A stretch of 64,000 bases of DNA from Hygrocybe punicea (lineage: Eukaryota; Basidiomycota; Agaricomycetes; Agaricales; Hygrophoraceae): positions 3,224,001 through 3,288,000 of the forward strand of contig OY744468.1 in assembly GCA_963556145.1 (NCBI GenBank), written 5' to 3'. The notes below the pieces were generated by a model that was given only the letters and a program-made list of their open reading frames with translations, did not search any database and had not been told where the DNA came from. Below are positions 55,845 through 64,000 of this stretch, one piece after another. Position numbers and translations under genes: made by a program. Each line of letters opens with the position of its first letter. Position 1 is the first letter of the stretch.

Positions 55845-56095
55845 AGTTAAGCTCATTTTTGCTTATATGGCTGATATTTCCATATGTAGTAACAGTGGTC
55901 ACATGTGACTATGACTCCTGTGATTAGCTCAAATTTAGCATATATAGTGTAAAATTTCCTTATATGGTTAGACTGATCACATGTGACTGTCACCATTGTA
56001 ATCAGCAAAAGATTTGCTATATAATATCAAAAATTACCTTATATGGATAGATTGCTCACATGTGACTGTCACACCTTGACCAAAATGGTTATATT
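55845..56095 (+). repeat. three-unit tandem repeat with CACATGTG
   Basis: Three diverged units of about 77 bp each carry a tCACATGTGac palindrome (near 55901, 55979 and 56057) and a ttatatgg(t/a)taga-type phrase. CACATGTG is an E-box-like sequence, but no gene is adjacent. It ends at the start of LTR-A copy 4. Confidence 0.7.
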
Positions 56096-56129
56096 AGTCA
56101 GCAGTTCAATTTTTGGCTGATTCTGATAA

Positions 56130-57603
56130 TGTTACGTTTACAACTCCGCAACTCTGATTCCGACTCTGTTACCCACCATGACCATTCCGCTTCACCACAC
56201 CTTCCTTTGTTATTCCCCTTTGCCTTTGTCTTCTTTTGAACATCATTGTTTATTCTTGTTCTTGTTCCCTTTTCTTCCTTTCTTCTAGAACAATCCAGAC
56301 CAACCATGGACATACCCCACATGACCTTGCTGTACCTGAACAATCTCCTTGCCGATGGACATCATCGCTATTGTCCTTTCCCTTGCCCTGACATATTGTT
56401 TACTTCATCCCACAACAAACCAATACACAATGGCTGTACTCCCAACACAGCTAATTACTGTAATCATCATTGGCAGCATTGCCATCACTGTCCTTATCAG
56501 TTTTTACCTTGTTATGATCTATCTTTGGCATCGGCATTGAAACCCTTCTGCCATCGATATGTCCGACTTCCACCTCAACAATATCTCACTACGTAATTGA
56601 CAATTGCCATTCTCGGATATATGGTTTCCACTTGCATATTCCATGCCTACCATTATCCTCCCTGACAATCCGACGACATTCCTCACCTGCTTGTGCACTC
56701 TGAACAATCCTCGATCACACGACATTTCACTGTTCCCTCCAATCCGACCATCGCCGAAGCACATACCTTCAGACTTCGATCACAGACCATACGACTTCCC
56801 AAACAGTGAACCAACCCCTATCACATATTGTTCACATGACATCGCTTCAATGCAGCACCCGATGTCACTCGTGCCATGACTCGAAACCTGGACCCACGTT
56901 CATTTATCCTTTTCCATCTATAACCTTGATACCTCCCACATGTTACGGATCGCTTCTGCAGCGGGCTCCGGCAACAATCAACTTAACTGGGGATTGGATT
57001 CCAGAGGAGAGAAGAGCAGTTTTTATTGTTGCTTACTACTAAGACAACACTGCTAAGAGGGGGGGTTCATGGTACAATGTCATTGTGAGCCGTGGGGGTT
57101 ACCAAAGACAAGGGGGTCTGCCCCAAGAACCAGATTAAATGTAAGAAAAAGAAAGAAGAAAAAGTCCGAACCAACAACAAGGACAGTAGATATAGTGAAT
57201 GGACTTGAGGGGAGGTAAATGGGAATCCAACCATGAAGCTACAACATGTCCAACTACACCATATGTTCACCATGAGGCGTACATGAGGCATCCTCATGTC
57301 GATGTTCTCACGATCCAACTGGAGGCCTGGGTGTCGTTGAGGATAGAAGAGGTCCGGATGACTCGGATGATTTGTCATCGGATCATGTGACATGCAGAAT
57401 TGCCAATTTGGGGTCTACACTTGCTGTAACGGGCAAGTGCGCAGTTTGGCAAGTGCATTGCACGGTCGGGTCAAAGATGGGTATTGTCCAGTGTGGGGTT
57501 GGTGATGAGAGTGTCTTGAGGTAGCGTGGATATAGCAGCAAGGTTGGTATGAAAGAAAATGAAGGAATGTATAGAGGAAAAAACCAACTAGGACAGTGGG
57601 CTA
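56130..57603. repeat. LTR-A copy 4 with inverted 3' half
   Basis: Positions 56130-56940 match the first half of LTR-A in plus orientation (start TGTTACGTTTAC). At 56941 the sequence switches to the reverse complement of the 3' end (TGTTACGGATCG) and runs back to about 57603. About 150 bp of the middle is missing. It is either an internal inversion or two truncated copies joined head to head. I see no target duplication. Confidence 0.8.
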
Positions 57604-58052
57604 CTGTGCCTAATCAGGTAACTGGTCACCCTGGGTAGTCGGTCAGATGTGAATTTCAATGAATTCTGGGTCGTTTTCGTTAAAACAAAAGATGCTAACA
57701 TATAAATATACGTGTCGAGTGCCTAAATACAAAGTTTAGAAGAGGATCAATGGGTATTTCGTGAGATATCGTGTGCCGAACTGAATGAGACCCTAACTTT
57801 GCATGTGTTTGGCTCCGGGAAGGTGGTGCCGTTCGCTCGTGCAGCGTCTCATTGTCCTTCCATTGCACTCCCCTGGTGGGGGTCGTCCACTCCCTCCTTT
57901 CTGGTGCTGAACTGGCACGGTAAGTAGTTGCTTTCGGTGTTTAGAATGATTTCTCTCACTCATCTCATGTGCATTTCAGCACTGGAAGATGGGGCCACTA
58001 CGACATTCCCTACTTTGATTCTGGACTGCGTCCTTTGGTGAGTGATACTATA
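57604..58052 (+). pseudogene. possible gene remnant
   Basis: A stretch at about 57798-57917 reads FGSGKVVPFARAASHCPSIA, then LPWWGSSTPSFLVLNWH, followed by GTAAGTA and, 56 nt later, TTTCAG, like a real intron. The following exon-like piece ends at gtgagt just before the MITE at 58053. Neither start nor stop is clear and the family is not recognised. It could be a fragment cut by repeats or a chance open frame. Confidence 0.35.
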
Positions 58053-58423
58053 TAGTGTTGCCACAGCTATAGCCGATGTTTTTTGAAAAATTGCCTTTTT
58101 AGGCTAGTAAAATTAGCCAAAATTATGAAAATATTTGAGGAGATGGGCGAAGCCAAAAGCTGAGGGGTCACTTAAGGGTGCTAAGAATTTGGTGCTCAAT
58201 CTTCAGAGTTATTCAACCATAGCTGTTGGATGGTAGCTGACTAGACTCAACAGCTATGGTTGAATAACTCTGAAGATTGAGCACCAAATTCTTAGCACCC
58301 TTAAGTGACCCCTCAGCTTTTGGCTTCACCCATCTCCTCAAATATTTTCATAATTTTAGCTAATTTTACTAGCCTAAAAAGGCAATTTTTCAAAAAACAT
58401 CGGCTATAGCTGTGGCAACACTA
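58053..58423. mobile_element. palindromic hAT-like MITE
   Basis: The termini TAGTGTTGCCACAGCTATAG and its complement are flanked by a perfect 8-bp duplication atactata (58045-58052 and 58424-58431). Nearly the whole 371 bp is one inverted repeat centred near 58238, so a single strand could fold end to end. It shares the first 10 bases, TAGTGTTGCC, with the element at 52467. Confidence 0.92.
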
Positions 58424-58617
58424 ATACTATACACTCAATACATATCTAATTGAACCTTTTTAGATTTTTATGAATTTTTTTAATGGGTGGAATGGTCTTG
58501 TCGTCTGAGCAATCAAATGGAGGTGAAGTGCATGATTCGGTCGAAAATGGGTTGTCCCCAAACTTCTCATTCATGCAAATTTAGGTGGCTTCACTAAAAA
58601 AATTGTGGAACTCCATT
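58424..58617. other. short spacer
   Basis: Non-coding spacer between the MITE and Harbinger copy 2. It ends with ATT, the Harbinger target. Confidence 0.5.
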
Positions 58618-58784
58618 AGGCGCCTTCAAATCAAGCGGTGGGACACGCTGTCAGGGTCTATGTTGAACAGCCGGCAAAAGCCCGGCATACCCTCTGAGTT
58701 TGAATGTAATAGGTTAGAAAACATAGAATATGACTTGTTGTATTCACGTTTTATCACCAACTTGCATGGCTCGAGTACGACAAA

Positions 58785-61700
58785 ATGCCTCAACTCCCAA
58801 ATTCACGTCCTCCACGTCCTCCTCGACTTCGTGTTACAAAACGGCAAATTATGCTTGATTCACTTCAAAAACGTTACATGGAGACCAACCTCGAACTCGT
58901 CAAATATTTGTTATCGGATGACGAGGATAGCGATGTCGATAGCCACAATACATCCCAGCCATCCTCTGCTTCAAGCAGTCCCCTTTCATCATGGCAAGGC
59001 AGTTCTCCGATCTCTGATCACATTCGTGATAGCTCACCGGCTCCCGATGAAATCGACCTCATCACACTCCTTTATGACAGGTTCAAAGTCTTGCAAGATC
59101 AACTTCTTTCTCCTCGCTACCTTCAGCGCGGCATACCAATACCCCGCAACTCCCAAATGGATCTCCTCGCGTGGTACAAGGAAAATAGTCCAATTCGTTT
59201 CCAGAGGAAGGTCCGTGTCCATCCGGATACTTTCGATCACATCCTCTCCCTCATCAAGGATGACCCCGTATTCGTCAGTAAATCTTTCAAAGATCAAATT
59301 CCTCTCCCTGTCCAACTCAGCATCTTTCTCAACCGTATTGGTCACTACAGAAACGCGTCGTCTGTTGATGACATCGCGGAATGGGCAGGAGTTGCACCTG
59401 GAACCTGTTACGATTCCAACTCCGCTTCCAACCCCGATGCCCATTCCGATACCCACCATGACGATTCTGCACTGCACACCTTCCTTTTTCATTTCATTTT
59501 GTCCTTTGTCTTCCGTTCAACGTCATTGTTTCTTCATTTGGACATCCTTGTATTTTCTTATTCTTGTTCTCTTTTTGTCCCTTCTTCTAGAACAATCCAG
59601 ACCGACCATGGACATATCCCACGTGACCTTGCTGTACCCGAATAGTCTCCTTGCCGACGGACATCATTGCTATTGTCTTTTCCCTTGCCCTGACATATTG
59701 TTGACTTCATCCCACGACAAACCGATTTACAATGGCTGTACTCCCAACACAGCTAATTACCGTAATCATCATTGGCAGCATCGCCATCACCTTCCTGATC
59801 AGTTTTTACCTTGTTATGATCTATCTTTGGCATTGGTACCGAAACCCTTCTGCCATCGATACTTCCGACTTCCACCTTGACAATATATCGACACGTAATT
59901 GACAATTGCCATACCTGGATATATGGTTTCCACTTTCGTACCCTGTGCCTACCATTATCCTCCCTGAAGATCCGACGACATTCCTCACCTGCATGCGAAC
60001 TCTGAACAATCCCCGATCACAAGACATTTCACTGTTCTCTCTAATCCGACCATCGCCGAAGCACATTCTTTTGGACTTCGACCACAGACCATACGACTTC
60101 CCAAACAGTGAACCAACCCCTATCGCATGTTGTTCGCACGACATCGCTTCATTGCAGTACCCGACGACTTGTTCCCACAGCTTGTCACCTGTGCCATGAC
60201 TCGAAACCTGGACCCACATTCATTTACCCTTTTCCATCTATAACCTTGATATCTCCCACACTCGTTTACAACAATACCCTTTCTTGGATGAATACCAACA
60301 TCAGGTGGACTGCATTGTTCCACAGACAGGACAAGACATCACCCCTCGATACGTCATTGACACAGACATCGTCATCCGGTACAGCTTATGCTGTTCACAT
60401 GTCTGACCTCGACTATCCCACCATCCTAGTTGGTTTTCCCTCCATACATTCCTTTGTTTTCCTTTATACCGACCTTGTTGCTATGTCCCTGCTACCTCAA
60501 GACACTCTCATCACCAATCCTACACTGGACGATACCCATCTTCGACCCGACCATGCAATGCACTTGCCAAACTGCGTACTTGCCCATTACAGCAAGTGTA
60601 GACCCCGAATTGGCAATTCTGCATGTCACATGATCCGATGACAAATCATCCGAGTCATCTGGACCTCTTCTATCCTCAACGACACCCGGGCCTCCAGTTG
60701 GATCGCGAGAACATCGACATGAGGACGCCTCATGTATGCCTCATGGTGAACACATGGTAGAGTTGGACATGTTGTGGCTTCATGGTTGTATTCCTATTTA
60801 CCTCCCCTCAAGACCAGCCACTATATGTACTGTTCTTGTTGTTGGTTCGGACTTTTTCTTCTTTTCCTTTCCTTACGTTTAGTCTGGTTCTTGGGGCAGA
60901 CTCATCTTGTTTTGGGTAACCCCCACGGCTCGCAATGACACTAGACCTTGACCCCCCCTGTTAGCAGTGTTGTCTTAGCTGTAAGCAACAATGAAAGCTG
61001 CTGTTCTCCCCTCTGGAAGCCGATCCCCTGTTAAGTTGATTGTTGCCGGAGCCCGCTGCAGAAACGATCCGTAACAGAACCGTCGTTAATTGCACAAAGC
61101 GGTGCATGTTAGCGATCATTAGTCTTCATGACCGAGCCATGTCCCTGCCGACGGAGAATGAAATACGCTCCTCTAAAGGTTGGAGTGAGAGGAAGGTGAT
61201 TCCGGAATGGCGGAACGGCTGGTTGGCCGTTGATGGAACAACATTCCCTCTTTTCCAGAAGCCGGGTCTACACGGAGAAGCATGGTTTGACAAGTCTTCG
61301 CAGTACTCGATGAACGGTCAATTTATCATTCTGCTTCATAATCTTCGCATCATCGACTATTCACTTGGGCACACTGGAAGTGCCCATGACTCCTACGCAT
61401 TCCAGAGCACCCGCATCTCCTCCGATCATCAAACATTCCTCCCTGAACGCGAATGGATGTGGGCTGACTCAGCATACCCAGTCCGACCTTGGTGTGTCCC
61501 ACCATTTCGGAAACGGCCCAATACCGAACTTTCTCACGAACAAAGACGCTTCAATTACCGTTTATCAACTGTGCGAGTCCGAGCTGAACATGCGATCGGC
61601 CTCCTCAAGGGCCGATTCCAATCCCTCCGCAAACTTCGTATCCAGATCGGCTCTCGCAAACTTCACAAGTGGGCAATTTTATGGGCCCGTTGCTGTGTAG

Positions 61701-62011
61701 TGCTTCATAATCTTATCATTCAATTTGAGGGCGATGACTCCGATACTACATGGAGGGACCGATGCACATTTTCAACCCTACATGATGGCGATGACAGCAC
61801 TGATCTGGGTTACGATTTCTACAACTGTTCGGTTCAGGTCAATGCTGAGGATGGTGAGGAGGATGGGGACACAATGGCAGATGTCGATGATGATGATGAT
61901 GGTGCTCCCGCCCCTCCGATTGCTCGGGCAGGGGCGGTATTTCGTGAAAATTTACTGAACGTACTTCTGTCCAGTTGGCTATACGCACCTCCACCTTCTC
62001 AGGCAACGTAA
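58785..62011 (+). pseudogene. Harbinger transposase copy 2, interrupted by LTR-A
   Basis: Residues 1-206 lie before the insertion (58785-59405) and the rest at about 61082-62011. One copy of the target GAACC removed, the halves read as in copy 1. The break falls at APGT, just after the helix-turn-helix-like region and before the DDE core. The downstream part keeps the DGTTFP, MWADSAYPV and VRAEHAIGLLKGRF motifs. Apart from LTR-A, I see no inactivating change. Confidence 0.92.
59406..61076 (+). repeat. LTR-A copy 5, complete (reference copy)
   Basis: 1671 bp starting TGTTACGATTCC and ending CGATCCGTAACA, with a perfect 5-bp duplication gaacc (59401-59405 and 61077-61081). The uninterrupted Harbinger copy 1 gives the empty site, so the borders are exact. 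The conserved frame starting MAVLPTQLITVI lies at about 59730-59900, and a second open stretch follows a TGA in the same frame. Confidence 0.93.
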
Positions 62012-62191
62012 ATCTCATTTATGACATGCGTTTTCTTTTTTTACCGTCTGATTTTTTTTTCACTCCTTTTCGTGCTACATGTACATACCTCTGTACGATT
62101 AACCGTCCCAATAGCGATTTTTTGGCTATAACATGTATATTGAGACCGAAAGAGACAAAAAAACATAGTACACGACGCAGACAAAACAAAT

Positions 62192-64000
62192 TTAACCCAT
62201 CCCACCAGAATGCCTGCTTTCATCCGCTCCATATAAATCACCACCCTCAGAAGTTCCTGCAGCTCCGGTAAGATCAAGGCCCTGTTGGTCTGGCATTAAC
62301 TGCAGATTTGGAACCAGTGTATGGAGGGGTGGAGCCGGGGGCAGAAATCCAACCATTTGGTTTGAAACAGGTGTTTGGCCTTGGTTTTGAGAGCGGAGAT
62401 GCTCGTACTGGATGTATAACTTCAGGATATTCTCCTGGGCGTCTTGCTGTTCACGAGCCTTGTTTGCCTGGATCTCCATATGCTCTTTCTCCCACTCCAT
62501 TGCCGAAGTCGAGTAACGTAGTCGCAGACTTTCTGTTCTGTACTTCTCGATTTTGACCTCTGCATCCTTCATGATTCGTTGATGTTCACGCTCCTTCCTC
62601 CGATCCATCATGTCCACAGTAGCCATGTAAATGTTATCTAGATTTCCACCTGGAATTTGTTGCTTGAGTTCTGAATGAGATCGTCGTCCACCTGCACGAG
62701 GAGGGCCATGTGGAGGTGCGGAACCACCACGGCCTCGTGCAGGTGTGCGTAGCAAAGGACGCTGTGTGGAAACAGCACTGGAGGGGCCAGGTTCAGGAGG
62801 AGGTGTGGCGGCAGGTGAACCACTCATTAATGGTGTGATGGGCGATGGGATTGGGCTCGGATAAGGTGAATAACGAGGGGATGATGATGTAGATGCATGA
62901 CGAAACTCAAGTTGACGCAGGGTGGAGAAATCAAATGGACCAGATGTTTCCGGCGAATGGATGAATGGACTGGGCGGTGTGGGTGGATTAGAAGATGGAT
63001 TTCTTATGGGCTGAGTCGCTGCTGATGCCTGGAAAGATGACTCAAATAGCGATGATGGCAATGACGGATATGGAGCCTGCAAGGGGTGGGGTGGAATTAC
63101 CGTCCAGGGGTTATTCGGAGCTGAGACCATATGCCCAAAAGGGAGAGTTTCTTCACCAGGCAGCGTGGCTCTGTCAACCTGCTCCTCAACAACCTCGGCA
63201 TCCTGGCCATCAGTCATCATATCGTCAGGTGGCGCTATGTGCGCTGCATTGGGAAATAGCAGCGTGTGCGCTTCGACTTGAAGATCTTGACCTGGTTGTG
63301 AAGACACAACATGAGGGTTGTAACTTGGAATGGATCTCCAATAGCCATGCAGACGAGAAAACCACGGAAAATCGTGCTGAACCTTCACTAAGACATCCGT
63401 CTTTGAATCAGTCCCATTTTCAGGCCTGCAATATTGAGAACACTCACTCGCAAGATTCTGGTGCTCCGGGTGCATGGTTAACTGCTCCCATGTCAAGCCA
63501 GAACCTGTGGAGCCGAGGAGTGTACATTTCTCGTGATATTTCTTCTTGAGACTTTATTGATGGCATCAGCACCAAGGAAAAAGGTGGAAAAAGATGGAAA
63601 CAGGTTGCACATACGTAGTAATTCGATCCGCAACCGATTTTGCGAACTTGGCGGGGTTTGCTTGGTAGTGCCGCAGATAATCAGGATTTCGGTCATTTCC
63701 AAAGACGTGTTGTGCAATCATTGCATGATACACGGATTTCTGTGTTTTGCCAACCTCCTGACGATGCCCTTCAGCTCTTGCATCTTGAGTTGAATCGGAA
63801 AACAGCATGTGTCGCTCCGCAGGGTATTCATCCAGCCAGTCGATGAGCCTTTCAGTCCTGGATGAATCATGTGAATCGGACCAGGAAACCTTGAAGGTCT
63901 CGACAGCAGCCCCAGGGGTTTGCTTCTGCTTTCCTTTCGGAGGCATGCAGGGTCGTTTGGTGGATGGAGGTGAACAACGAGGTGAGTTATCGATTGCCCT
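62192..64000 (-). CDS. Harbinger companion protein copy 2, 5' end outside window
   Basis: Same exon layout as copy 1: exon 3 at about 63387-62192, exon 2 at 63551-63448, exon 1 from 63615 beyond 64000. The reading frame is intact in the visible part, with a few residue changes such as MPPKGKQKQ for MPLKGKQKQ. The N-terminal residues and start codon lie outside the window. It could still supply the Myb/SANT-like protein for both copies. Confidence 0.85.

Larger units (their letters stand above)
58618..64000 (+). mobile_element. PIF/Harbinger transposon copy 2, split by LTR-A and by the window end
   Basis: Left terminus AGGCGCCTTCAAATCAAGCG, preceded by ATT. The sequence follows copy 1 (25870-29706) with very few substitutions. 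The transposase is interrupted at 59406-61076 by LTR-A. The right terminus lies about 130 bp beyond the window, judged from copy 1. It cannot make transposase, but copy 1 could mobilise it. Confidence 0.93.

Noticed and set aside
1..64000. tRNA or rRNA genes
   Set aside because: No A-box/B-box pair or rRNA-like stretch was noticed by eye. A tRNAscan-SE and Rfam run would be needed to exclude short ones.

Overview
The window reads as a repeat-rich chromosome segment of a basidiomycete, most likely an agaricomycete mushroom-forming fungus. Its cellular genes are split by many 47-80 nt introns with GT-AG borders and CTRAY-like branch sites, their protein sequences resemble fungal families, and the repeats are Gypsy, Copia, PIF/Harbinger, pogo-like and hAT-like elements of eukaryotic type. 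I cannot name the genus from sequence alone.

About three quarters of the window is mobile DNA, much of it nested. At 1-20.7 kb a decayed Copia element (18673-20730) is cut by a 1.67 kb solo-LTR-like repeat (called LTR-A here, minus strand). LTR-A is cut by a 17.7 kb Ty3/Gypsy element (273-17983, TSD tcgt). The Gypsy pol gene is in turn cut by a giant fold-back element (5049-10995, arms of about 2.4 kb, centre lost in a 100-N gap) and by a small non-autonomous LTR element (13072-15059, TSD gcgt). Between pol and the 3' LTR the Gypsy element carries an antisense three-exon gene for a Zn(II)2Cys6 cluster protein.

Two gene islands hold the cellular genes. Island 1 (22.3-25.8 kb) has convergent PRP18 (splicing) and JJJ1/DNAJC21 (60S ribosome maturation) genes. 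Island 2 (40.7-50.4 kb) has TIM13 (mitochondrial import), a homeodomain regulator, two unknown proteins, U1-70K (5' splice-site recognition), COX10 (heme A synthesis) and a ZNF830-like splicing-associated zinc-finger protein. Three of these genes concern splicing and two concern mitochondria. I see no operon-like logic, only compact housekeeping genes in convergent and divergent pairs.

A complete PIF/Harbinger transposon (25870-29706) with an intact DDE transposase and a spliced Myb/SANT-like companion gene sits 112 bp upstream of the JJJ1 start codon. A nearly identical second copy begins at 58618, runs off the window, and has LTR-A in its transposase. The rest holds hAT-like non-autonomous elements with clean 8-bp target duplications, a 1.9 kb palindromic element split by LTR-A, a decayed pogo-like transposase and AT-rich spacers. 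Stop codons in the dead elements are mostly TGA where CGA is expected, which points to methyl-CpG decay.
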